Source: Colivivens sp963640465 (lineage in GTDB: Bacteria; Bacteroidota; Bacteroidia; Bacteroidales; Bacteroidaceae). Taken from it: a stretch of 15,131 bases of DNA. Each line of letters opens with the position of its first letter. Positions within the stretch are counted from its first letter, which is position 1. Below are positions 1 to 6,751 of the stretch, in pieces. Made by a program: the position numbers and the translations under genes. The notes under the pieces were generated by a model. That model was not told where the DNA came from. It was given only the letters and a program-made list of their open reading frames with translations, and did not search any database. The stretch lies in NCBI GenBank assembly GCA_963640465.1, contig CAVHYP010000057.1, positions 1 through 15,131 of the forward strand. The letters are read 5' to 3'.

Positions 1-2
1 CA

Positions 3-374
3 ATTCGGGGTCCAAAAAAAATTGCTTTTGAGGTTCAAGAGGTTACATGAGATATAGCTGCAATGTGGGTTAAGGCACAAGTGGAAGATGGTGCATGGAG
101 TAACCTAGAAATCCCGGAGTCCGTAGGGAGTGAAGCGGAAGACAGCTCATGGAATGGTTATTACTTTGTTTACAGCGCACTATACCCACGCTCGCTTTAA
201 CGCCCTCGGAAAGGAGTAGTTCCTATTTACATCCACTAAGACCGCCTGCGCAAACATCTGAAATCAGATAAATTAATCCGAAATTTTGATGATATTTACA
301 AAGATGCCTTTCTGCCCTTCATTTCGCTCCCTATCACCAAGATTTTTTTCTCTGACCAGGAAAATAAATTTCTC
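3..374 (+). pseudogene. Possible decayed coding remnant, unidentified
   Basis: One plus-strand frame has four stops in about 125 codons (TGA near 48, TAA at 198-200, TAA at 237-239, TGA at 375-377), yet the pieces between them look protein-like. The middle piece (ATG at 63, 45 codons) is acidic and aromatic and includes the run SSWNGYYFVYSAL. The piece from 240 to 374 has no ATG and includes KSDKLIRNFDDIYKDAFLPF. I do not recognise the family. Two protein-like segments in the same frame separated by stops would fit an old, inactivated gene, but chance open frames are a real alternative. Confidence 0.2.
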
Positions 375-390
375 TGACCAGGAAAGTAAA
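347..390. repeat. 22-bp direct tandem repeat, two copies
   Basis: TTTCTCTGACCAGGAAAATAAA-type units lie head to tail at 347-368 and 369-390 and differ at a single base (A versus G near the end of the unit). The unit carries TTTC at one side and GAAA at the other around a CTGACCAG core, so it is partly palindromic. Function is unknown. Two copies could be a local duplication or two members of a dispersed intergenic repeat. Confidence 0.8.
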
Positions 391-931
391 ACGGGCTGAT
401 TTACGAGGCTTGTCTCCCTCGTTGCGAAGCACGAATTTATCCCAAATTTAACGTTTTCAGATTTTTAGTTCTTCACACGTTTCTTATCCCCATATTCAAG
501 TGTTTCATGTATGGTATTACGACAGTTGTCCCGCCCCCTATCCCCGCAGTTTCCATTCAAGAACCATGAGAAACCCATGAAAACTTCGAGTGTTAAAATG
601 GCGAGAACTGACGTTATTACCCATGAAGTTCGTGCTCAAACCCACGGAAACATGGCATTTTTAAGGGGTAAACTGTCAGAAAATCGCTGTTTACTGCACT
701 CAACTGTCATATAGTTTTATTCTATTAACATTCGCACGACATTAATATTAATATTCAGCAGTTTGTGGATTTTATTAAGATACCTTACACAACAGAGACA
801 GTTATGACAGCTATTTTTAAGACACCCCTACATTTGCACATTTCTGCCTTTTTCTATATAACTATCTAATTATTAGTTACATAAACCACGCAAGCCGGGA
901 AAGATCCAACATGTGGGTACCTTATTTTTTT

Positions 932-958
932 ACTGTCATACCGTCATAACTGTCATGA
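932..958. repeat. TGTCATA-type short repeat cluster
   Basis: Three near-identical 8-9 bp words follow one another: CTGTCATAC, CGTCATAA, CTGTCATGA. The same word occurs at 703-710 (ACTGTCAT) and, on the opposite strand, at 797-810 (GACAGTTATGACAG). Clusters like this often form binding sites for a repressor or a replication or mobility protein. No such protein is encoded nearby, so the role is unknown. Confidence 0.5.
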
Positions 959-1141
959 ATGAGGCAATTCGAGGCTTTTCGAATGGAAATAAGTGAAAGT
1001 TTTGAATCCGCTCAAGGAGACATTGAACAAAGATGGTTGTCGGCTACACCATGGCGAGAAAATTTGCACGAAACCAATATTCGAATCCATCCGGATGTCT
1101 ACTCCCTCCCCACTGAAGAGGGCAGGAGAGAGGCATCTATA

Positions 1142-1777
1142 TTAATGCCAAGCGGTATCTGTGTCGATTTTGTAGCGGTAGATTCGGGCGAGCTTCATGT
1201 CGAAGATGAGAGTTGAATAGGCTGGGATGTATGCCGAAGTGTATTCGGATGTGCCATAACCGAGATAGTATGGTACGTACACGAGCCAGCGGTCGCCTTC
1301 GTGCATCTTCATTAGCGCAGTACTGAATCCTACGATGTTCTGGCTGACGCAGAAGATGGTAGGCACATCGGTTGCCTCATTCAGTGCGCTACCGCTGTAG
1401 CTCTTTCCGAAGCTGTAGCCTTGTGGGTGTTGCGTGGTTGGCATGAGGCTTCCGTAGTAGTGCACTCGTATAGAGTCGGAATACAGGGGACTGGTGGTTC
1501 CAGTCCCTGTTTCCAGTTTCTTCACGTAAATGAAGTATTCATTATGTCCCAGATACAATTCTGTGGAGTCGCCTATGGTGTATGCCTTGATGATTTCCCA
1601 TGTGCCGTCAGCATTTGTGGCGGCTACGTTGGCGATGGAATCGATGAAATGTTCGTTGCGATCTTTCCAGTTTGCGTATTCATCGACTTCGTCTTGTTCG
1701 CTGCAAGAACAAATCAGACATGTTGATGTCAACAATACACTCAATGCATGGTTTATGTACTTCATTACGGTGGTCAT
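1142..1777 (-). CDS. FKBP-type peptidyl-prolyl isomerase, lipoprotein
   Basis: This is a predicted cell-envelope prolyl cis-trans isomerase of 211 residues. The N-terminus is a short lipoprotein signal: a hydrophobic stretch (ALSVLLTSTCLICSC) ends in a cysteine followed by the acidic run SEQDEVDE, as expected for Bacteroidetes lipoproteins sent to the outer membrane or periplasm. An FKBP domain fills roughly residues 100-200, with the family landmarks IRVHYYGSL, a SFGKSYSG segment, IVGFSTALMKMHEGDRW, VYVPYYLGYG and IPAYSTLIFDMKLARI. I chose the ATG at 1777, 2 bp after the glyS stop; the ATG at 1765 is an equally possible start and leaves the signal peptide intact. Co-transcription with glyS is likely. 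The reading frame stays open upstream to 2173, but that part lies inside glyS in another frame and does not resemble a protein family. Confidence 0.88.
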   Translation of the reverse strand: MTTVMKYINHALSVLLTSTCLICSCSEQDEVDEYANWKDRNEHFIDSIANVAATNADGTWEIIKAYTIGDSTELYLGHNEYFIYVKKLETGTGTTSPLYSDSIRVHYYGSLMPTTQHPQGYSFGKSYSGSALNEATDVPTIFCVSQNIVGFSTALMKMHEGDRWLVYVPYYLGYGTSEYTSAYIPAYSTLIFDMKLARIYRYKIDTDTAWH

Positions 1778-1779
1778 AA

Positions 1780-3324
1780 TCAGTTGTTCAGTTTCTTGAG
1801 AAGGCTGGTGATTGTCACCTTGTCTTCGATGATTCCCTTCAAATCTGCGATGTTCACTCTCTCCTGTTCCATGGTGTCGCGGAAGCGGATGGTAACGGTG
1901 TTGTCTTCGATTGTCTGATGATCGACAGTGACGCAATAAGGCGTTCCTATAGCGTCCTGACGGCGGTAGCGCTTGCCGATTGAGTCTTTCTCGTCGTACT
2001 GGCAATTGAAGTTGAACTTCAGGTCGTTCAGTATCTCGCGTGCCTTTTCTGGTAGTCCGTCTTTCTTGGTGAGTGGCATGATGGCAAGTTTCACTGGTGC
2101 CAGAGCTGCCGGCAGTTTGAGTACGACTCGTGTTTCGCCGTTCTCCAGTGTCTCTTCCTGATAGCTGTGACACATCACAGAGAGGAACATACGGTCAACT
2201 CCGATGGATGTCTCGATGACGTATGGGGTGTATGACTCGTTGAGCTCTGGGTCGAAGTACTTGATGCTCTTGCCTGAGAATTTCTCGTGCTGTGAGAGGT
2301 CGAAGTTGGTGCGGCTGTGAATTCCTTCCACTTCCTTGAATCCGAATGGCATCTTGAACTCGATGTCTGTTGCCGCATTGGCGTAGTGTGCCAGTTTTTC
2401 ATGGTCGTGGAAGCGGTAGTTCTCGGCTCCGAAACCAAGGTTCTGGTGCCATGCCATACGTGTCTTCTTCCATGTCTCAAACCAGTTGAGCTCTGTGCCC
2501 GGCTTGATAAAGAACTGCATCTCCATCTGCTCGAACTCTCTCATGCGGAAGATGAACTGGCGTGCTACGATCTCGTTGCGGAATGCCTTTCCTATCTGTG
2601 CTATTCCAAATGGAATCTTCATGCGTCCGGTCTTCTGCACGTTCAGATAGTTGACAAATATTCCCTGTGCTGTTTCCGGGCGCAGGTAGATGGTAGACGA
2701 ACCGTCGGCTGTGCTTCCGAGTTCGGTCTTGAACATGAGATTGAACTGGCGTACTTCAGTCCAGTTTCTTGTTCCGCTTATTGGGCATACAATTTGCTCA
2801 TCGAGGATGATTTGTCGCAGCTCGTTGAGGTCCATGGCGTTCATTGCCTGCTTGTAACGCTCGTGTAGTGCATCGCGCTTTGCCTGCTCTTCAGCTACTT
2901 TCAGACTTGTCTCGCAGAATTTCTGCTCGTCGAAGGAATCGCCGAAGCGTTTCTTTGCCTTTGCCACTTCCTTCTCGATTTTCTCGTCGTATTTGGCAAT
3001 CTGGTCTTCGATGAGCACGTCTGCGCGGTAGCGTTTCTTTGAGTCCTTGTTGTCAATCAATGGGTCGTTGAATGCGTCAACGTGTCCGGAAGCCTTCCAG
3101 ATGGTTGGGTGCATGAATATCGCAGAATCGATGCCAACAATATTCTCGTGCATGAGCACCATGCTCTGCCACCAGTACTGCTTGATGTTGTTCTTCAACT
3201 CGACTCCGTTCTGTCCGTAGTCGTACACTGCTCCCAGTCCGTCGTAGATGTCACTTGAAGGGAATACGAACCCATATTCCTTGCAGTGTGACACTACTTT
3301 CTTAAATACATCTTCTTGTGCCAT
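1780..3324 (-). CDS. glyS: Glycyl-tRNA synthetase (single-chain, homodimer type)
   Basis: This enzyme attaches glycine to tRNA-Gly using ATP in the cytoplasm. The protein has 514 residues and is the class II, single-chain homodimeric type (eukaryote/archaea-like) used by Bacteroidetes, not the separate alpha and beta subunits of E. coli. Visible landmarks are the N-terminal HCKEYGFVFPSSDIYDGL, RPETAQGIFVNYLNV at residues 215-229, motif 2 FRNEIVARQFIFRMREFEQ at 248-266, and motif 3 ETSIGVDRMFLSVM at 371-384. The C-terminal anticodon-binding domain runs from about 405 to the end. The frame extends 19 codons further upstream, but the family start is MAQEDVFKK at 3324, which is preceded by an A-rich leader. 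It heads a probable two-gene unit with the FKBP lipoprotein. A -7-type promoter lies about 75 bp upstream. Confidence 0.97.
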   Translation of the reverse strand: MAQEDVFKKVVSHCKEYGFVFPSSDIYDGLGAVYDYGQNGVELKNNIKQYWWQSMVLMHENIVGIDSAIFMHPTIWKASGHVDAFNDPLIDNKDSKKRYRADVLIEDQIAKYDEKIEKEVAKAKKRFGDSFDEQKFCETSLKVAEEQAKRDALHERYKQAMNAMDLNELRQIILDEQIVCPISGTRNWTEVRQFNLMFKTELGSTADGSSTIYLRPETAQGIFVNYLNVQKTGRMKIPFGIAQIGKAFRNEIVARQFIFRMREFEQMEMQFFIKPGTELNWFETWKKTRMAWHQNLGFGAENYRFHDHEKLAHYANAATDIEFKMPFGFKEVEGIHSRTNFDLSQHEKFSGKSIKYFDPELNESYTPYVIETSIGVDRMFLSVMCHSYQEETLENGETRVVLKLPAALAPVKLAIMPLTKKDGLPEKAREILNDLKFNFNCQYDEKDSIGKRYRRQDAIGTPYCVTVDHQTIEDNTVTIRFRDTMEQERVNIADLKGIIEDKVTITSLLKKLNN

Positions 3325-3397
3325 TTTATTTCTTGTTTTTTTGTTTCTCCTGTTGATTTTGCTCCAGGCTATTTGCCTCACGAGCCTATAATTGGGG

Positions 3398-3405
3398 CAA
3401 AGGTA
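3398..3405 (-). promoter_or_regulatory. Bacteroidetes -7 promoter box for glyS
   Basis: On the minus strand this reads TACCTTTG, a full match to the Bacteroidetes TAnnTTTG -7 element. It predicts a transcript start near 3391 and a leader of about 65-70 nt, rich in A, ahead of glyS. No clear TTTG -33 element sits at the expected distance upstream; only AT-rich sequence is seen. Confidence 0.5.
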
Positions 3406-3441
3406 CGAAAAATAATCGTAAGAATAAGCCCTTAAGTGTAA

Positions 3442-3984
3442 TTATACTTTATTATTAAAGGTAATTATACTTTCCGGTCCCATATTGAAGAGTAGGTCTG
3501 CAATGCTCAGGTCGGAAAGAAAACCGTGCTTGTCGCTGAAAACTTGGTAGTACTTGCGTATGGGGACATTGGCATCGCACGACAGTTTCACGTTTCTCAA
3601 GCCGATCAGACAGACGATGAGTTCATGCAGTTCGAGGTTGAAGTCCACCAGAAATTCTTGATTTCCTTCGTAGATTCGCAGGAAATCGTCCCGATAGTAC
3701 TGGAAGAAAGGGCTGTTGAAGTAGGTTGACTCCAAAGCATGCCAGTGCTTGCGCCTCCATACGTCGTGTTCACTTATCCTTACGTCCTTGAGTAGTTGTG
3801 ATTTGTGGACGGACTTCTGCACCGGTATGGTCAGTTGTAATGGTCCGTTGGGAGAGTCGATCAGGCAGTGGTTGAAGTTTGCATGCTTGTCGAACTTCAC
3901 TTCGTTGTAGGACGCAGGCATGCCGTCTGCAATCCATCGCTGCCACCAACTTACTGGAGACAAATATCCTATAGTCGCACTCAT
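3442..3984 (-). CDS. WbqC-like family protein
   Basis: This 180-residue protein matches the WbqC-like family (PF08889). The signature features are the N-terminal GYLSPVSWWQRW, the FNHCLIDSPNGPLQLTIPV segment (residues 37-55), a lysine/serine-rich stretch before the conserved VRISEHDVWRRKHWHALEST, and SPFFQYYRDDFLRIYEG (91-107). WbqC was named from O-antigen gene clusters; its biochemical activity is not well established, and no signal peptide or membrane segment is seen. It has its own promoter and is separated from glyS by 117 bp. No glycosyltransferase or polysaccharide gene lies nearby, so a link to surface sugar synthesis cannot be drawn from context. Start ATG at 3984 fits both the family N-terminus and the short leader. 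Confidence 0.85.
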   Translation of the reverse strand: MSATIGYLSPVSWWQRWIADGMPASYNEVKFDKHANFNHCLIDSPNGPLQLTIPVQKSVHKSQLLKDVRISEHDVWRRKHWHALESTYFNSPFFQYYRDDFLRIYEGNQEFLVDFNLELHELIVCLIGLRNVKLSCDANVPIRKYYQVFSDKHGFLSDLSIADLLFNMGPESIITFNNKV

Positions 3985-4017
3985 CTGAATCCTTGTCTTT
4001 TTGAATCAAACACACTG

Positions 4018-4047
4018 CAAAGGTATAAATAATTCTCAAAACGGCAA
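4018..4047 (-). promoter_or_regulatory. Bacteroidetes-type promoter of the WbqC-like gene
   Basis: On the minus strand, TTG (4047-4045) is followed after 19 bp by TACCTTTG (4025-4018). This matches the Bacteroidetes housekeeping promoter layout of a TTG-containing -33 box and TAnnTTTG -7 box about 19-21 bp apart. The predicted transcript start is near 4011, giving a leader of about 27 nt before the ATG at 3984. Confidence 0.6.
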
Positions 4048-4099
4048 TGCCTGCGGACTTTATAGTCGCCACAAGTATCACCATGTCATTATTTTTGAC

Positions 4100-4107
4100 T
4101 ACCTTTG
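4100..4107 (+). promoter_or_regulatory. Bacteroidetes -7 promoter box for the ACT/DUF711 operon
   Basis: TACCTTTG matches TAnnTTTG and is followed by CAG, giving the same 11 bases (TACCTTTGCAG) as the divergent promoter 75 bp away. The predicted start near 4113 leaves a leader of only about 15 nt before the ATG at 4129. No good -33 element is seen. Confidence 0.5.
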
Positions 4108-4128
4108 CAGAAGAAAATAAACTACATT

Positions 4129-4401
4129 ATGACGAAAGCAATAATAACCGTTGTTGGCAAGGATACTGTGGGTATCATTGCCAAAGTGTGCACTCATCTT
4201 GCCGACAATCAGATTAACATTCTGGATATAAGCCAGACTATTGTGCAGGGCTACTTCAATATGATGATGATTGTCAGCATGGACAATTGCATCAAGGACT
4301 TTGGAAGCGTGACCGAGGAACTGGCCCAGTTGGGCGACGAGATAGGTGTGCAGGTGAAATGCCAGCTTGAGGATATCTTTAACAAAATGCACCGTATATG
4401 A
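4129..4401 (+). CDS. ACT domain-containing protein (UPF0237 type)
   Basis: This is a 90-residue stand-alone ACT domain. ACT domains bind amino acids or other small ligands and usually control a partner enzyme. The sequence covers the whole fold: AIITVVGKDTVGIIAKVCTH at the start, then NINILDISQTI-like residues (NQINILDISQT), and the alternating GVQVKCQLEDIFNKMHR at the end, as in the UPF0237 proteins found beside DUF711 genes. The stop codon overlaps the next ATG by 4 bp (ATGA at 4398-4401), so the two products are probably made together. I chose the ATG at 4129 over one at 4105 because the earlier one would lie on top of the promoter box and adds residues not expected in the family. Confidence 0.9.
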   Translation: MTKAIITVVGKDTVGIIAKVCTHLADNQINILDISQTIVQGYFNMMMIVSMDNCIKDFGSVTEELAQLGDEIGVQVKCQLEDIFNKMHRI

Positions 4402-5762
4402 TTAACATCAACGAAGTGTTCGAGACCAACAAGATGATCGAACAGGAGAATCTCGATGTCCGCACCATCACCATGGGAATCAATCTGCTCGATTGCGCCG
4501 ACCATGACTTGTCGGTCACTTGTGGCAAGATTAGGGAGAAGATAACCCGCTATGCCAGCAACCTAGTGAAGACAGGCGAGGAGATTTCGCGCGAGTTTGC
4601 CATCCCTATCGTCAACAAGCGCATATCGATTACACCGATATCCCTGGTTGGAGGCGCTTGTTGCAATACACCTTCTGATTATGTGCAGATAGCCAAAACT
4701 CTCGACCAGGTGGCACATGAGGTTGGAGTGAACTTCATCGGTGGATACAGTGCTATCGTGTCAAAGGGCATGACCCGCAGCGATGAGCTCTTAATACGGT
4801 CTATCCCAGAGGCAATGGCTGAAACCGAGCGAATATGCAGTTCAGTCAATGTGGGTTCCACAAAGACCGGCATCAATATGGACGCAATCAGACTAATGGG
4901 TGAGATAATCAAACAGACAGCAGCCTTGACACGCGACAACGATTCCATCGGATGTGCCAAACTTGTTGTGCTCTGCAATGCCCCTGATGACAACCCGTTT
5001 ATGGCAGGAGCATTCCATGGAGTGAGCGAGGCTGATGCCATCATCAATGTGGGAGTCAGCGGTCCAGGTGTAGTGAAGTACGCTCTGCAACAGATTCCCG
5101 ATGCGAACTTTGAGGTCTTGTGCGAAACCATAAAGAAAACTGCATTCAAGATAACACGTGTCGGTCAGTTGGTTGCCCAGGAAGCAAGCAAGCGCTTGGG
5201 CGTGCCATTTGGAATAATCGACCTCTCGCTTGCACCCACACCTGCCATCGGCGACTCAGTGGCTGATATCCTTCAGTGCATAGGTGTAGAACGGGCTGGC
5301 GCACCGGGCACCACCGCAGCCCTGGCTCTCCTCAACGACCAGGTGAAGAAAGGCGGAGTCATGGCAAGCAGTTACGTAGGCGGACTCTCCGGTGCATTCA
5401 TCCCAGTGAGCGAGGACCAGGGAATGATTGACGCAGTGGAGGCTGGAGCACTCACCATAGAAAAACTGGAAGCAATGACCTGTGTTTGTTCCGTTGGGCT
5501 CGACATGATAGCCATTCCTGGCACCACTACTGCCTCTACCATCTCTGGCATCATTGCCGATGAATCCGCTATAGGCATGGTCAACCAAAAGACCACAGCC
5601 GTAAGAATCATTCCGGTGGAGGGCAAGAAAGTAGGTGACACCGTTGAATTCGGAGGTCTGTTGGGCTATGCTCCTATCATGCCAGTCAACACGTTCAGTT
5701 GCAATCGGTTCGTCAACCGCCAGGGTCGCATACCTGCACCAATCCATAGTTTCAAGAACTAA
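4398..5762 (+). CDS. PFL-like DUF711 family protein (UPF0210)
   Basis: This 454-residue protein belongs to the DUF711/UPF0210 family, whose fold is related to pyruvate formate-lyase-type enzymes. No activity has been firmly assigned that I know of. Characteristic stretches include LDVRTITMGINLLDCAD near residues 19-35, SLVGGACCNTPSDYVQIAKT (about 82-101), the GVNFIGGYSAIVSKGM segment, the GAFHGVSEADAIINVGVSGP block, and MIAIPGTTTASTISGIIADE toward the C-terminus. Length is normal for the family. The start overlaps the ACT gene, consistent with the widely conserved pairing in which the small ACT protein is thought to regulate or sense ligand for this enzyme. There is no signal peptide, so it should be cytoplasmic. 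Function beyond the family name is unknown. Confidence 0.93.
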   Translation: MININEVFETNKMIEQENLDVRTITMGINLLDCADHDLSVTCGKIREKITRYASNLVKTGEEISREFAIPIVNKRISITPISLVGGACCNTPSDYVQIAKTLDQVAHEVGVNFIGGYSAIVSKGMTRSDELLIRSIPEAMAETERICSSVNVGSTKTGINMDAIRLMGEIIKQTAALTRDNDSIGCAKLVVLCNAPDDNPFMAGAFHGVSEADAIINVGVSGPGVVKYALQQIPDANFEVLCETIKKTAFKITRVGQLVAQEASKRLGVPFGIIDLSLAPTPAIGDSVADILQCIGVERAGAPGTTAALALLNDQVKKGGVMASSYVGGLSGAFIPVSEDQGMIDAVEAGALTIEKLEAMTCVCSVGLDMIAIPGTTTASTISGIIADESAIGMVNQKTTAVRIIPVEGKKVGDTVEFGGLLGYAPIMPVNTFSCNRFVNRQGRIPAPIHSFKN

Positions 5763-5795
5763 ATACCCCAATATAATCGCCCATAAGCCAAAAGT

Positions 5796-6749
5796 ATGAA
5801 CAACAGCATAGTACAAGCCGAATTGCAACAATGCAGGGAAATTCTTGCCAACCATTACCAACACGACAATCCCTTGCTCAACAGGGCACTTACGGCAATG
5901 AAAGAACGTTCGGGCAAGATGATGCGCCCGATGTTGGTTCTGCTGTCAGCCAAACTGTTCGGTGAAATCAACGGAAATACGCTCAATGCAGCAGTGGCAT
6001 ACGAGGCATTCCACACTGCCAGCCTCATCCACGACGATGTAGTTGACGAAAGCAACGAGCGACGTGGACAGGACTCGTTGAATTACACCGAAGGCAACAA
6101 GGTGGCAGTGCTTGTAGGCGACTATATACTTGCAATTGCACTGAAGAGCCTTTCAAAGACCCACAATACACAACTCGTGCATATCATGTCGGATGCAGCA
6201 CAGGGACTTTCCAACGGTGAGTTGCTCCAACTGTTGAACATCTCCAACTCCAATTTGTCGGAAACCACCTATTACGACATAATCAGAAACAAGACAGCAG
6301 TGCTCTTCTCCGCTTGTGCCAAGTCGGGAGCCATCACATCGGGTGCAGGAGAAGATGATGTGGAGAACATGCGACAGTTCGGTGAATACACCGGCATGTG
6401 CTTCCAGATAAAAGACGATATCTTCGACAATCAGAACGACGACATAGGCAAGCCCACTGGCAACGACTTGCGCGAAGGCAAGATAACCCTGCCTACGATA
6501 TATGCCCTCACCCATTCCGACATCAACCCAACGGAGATAGCTCGCAAGGTGAAAGACCGCATTGCTACGGAAGAGGAAATCCAGCACATACTGGAGTTCA
6601 CCAGACAAAATCACGGAATTGAATACGCAACCAAGGTCATGCATGAATATGCAGACAAGGCATGCGGCCTCCTGAACAGATATCCGGACAGCGAAGTGAA
6701 GCAGGCGCTGATGGAATATGTGAACTATGTGATAGGAAGAAAATATTAG
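5796..6749 (+). CDS. ispB: Polyprenyl diphosphate synthase (long-chain type)
   Basis: This all-trans polyprenyl diphosphate synthase (317 residues) extends an allylic diphosphate with isopentenyl diphosphate units. Landmarks are GKMMRPMLVLLSAKLF (residues 40-55), the first Asp-rich motif DDVVDESNERRG (80-91), the RNKTAVLF lysine region (164-171), and the second Asp-rich motif FQIKDDIFDNQNDDIGK (203-219) followed by NDLREGKITLP. The residues 5 and 4 before the first motif are Ala75 and Ser76. Small residues there let the chain grow long, as in octaprenyl/solanesyl synthases, so a menaquinone side chain is the likely product rather than farnesyl diphosphate. It lies 33 bp after the DUF711 gene and 2 bp before the nitrilase. 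The symbol is by analogy; exact chain length cannot be read from sequence. Confidence 0.88.
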   Translation: MNNSIVQAELQQCREILANHYQHDNPLLNRALTAMKERSGKMMRPMLVLLSAKLFGEINGNTLNAAVAYEAFHTASLIHDDVVDESNERRGQDSLNYTEGNKVAVLVGDYILAIALKSLSKTHNTQLVHIMSDAAQGLSNGELLQLLNISNSNLSETTYYDIIRNKTAVLFSACAKSGAITSGAGEDDVENMRQFGEYTGMCFQIKDDIFDNQNDDIGKPTGNDLREGKITLPTIYALTHSDINPTEIARKVKDRIATEEEIQHILEFTRQNHGIEYATKVMHEYADKACGLLNRYPDSEVKQALMEYVNYVIGRKY

Positions 6750-6751
6750 AA

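Larger units (their letters stand above)
1..1141. other. Gene-poor, AT-rich intergenic region
   Basis: No convincing complete gene lies in these 1.1 kb. The first 200 bases are less AT-rich than the rest and look partly protein-like in one frame (see 3-374). Beyond that the DNA is AT-rich and contains a 22-bp tandem repeat, a small hairpin (ACGAGG at 403-408 with CCTCGT at 417-422), several copies of a TGTCATA-like word, and one Bacteroidetes -7-like box, TACATTTG at 829-836. Short open frames at 511-714 (67 codons) and 959-1216 (85 codons) have no recognisable homology, no clear ribosome binding site, and the second runs antisense into the end of the FKBP gene. I treat both as probably non-coding. 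The region may hold the worn promoter end of a lost gene, but that is inference. Confidence 0.6.

Noticed and set aside
511..714. 67-codon plus-strand open frame
   Set aside because: No ribosome binding site, no recognised motif and composition driven by repeated CCATGA-like words.
1078..1100. tRNA-like TTCGAAT loop
   Set aside because: The bases on either side cannot form a T-arm stem and no acceptor or anticodon arm is present.
1101..1125. CCCTC/GAGGG hairpin as a terminator for the FKBP gene
   Set aside because: The 5-bp stem is not followed by a T run on the minus strand.
959..1216. 85-codon plus-strand open frame
   Set aside because: Its last 75 bases run antisense into the FKBP gene, it starts inside the TGTCATA repeat and no family is recognisable. 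It could be a remnant, but I cannot support it as a gene.
1778..2173. Extension of the FKBP reading frame upstream to 2173
   Set aside because: The added residues are rich in Arg, Thr and Ser with no hydrophobic core and lie wholly inside glyS on the same strand in another frame. The lipoprotein signal after 1777 marks the real start.
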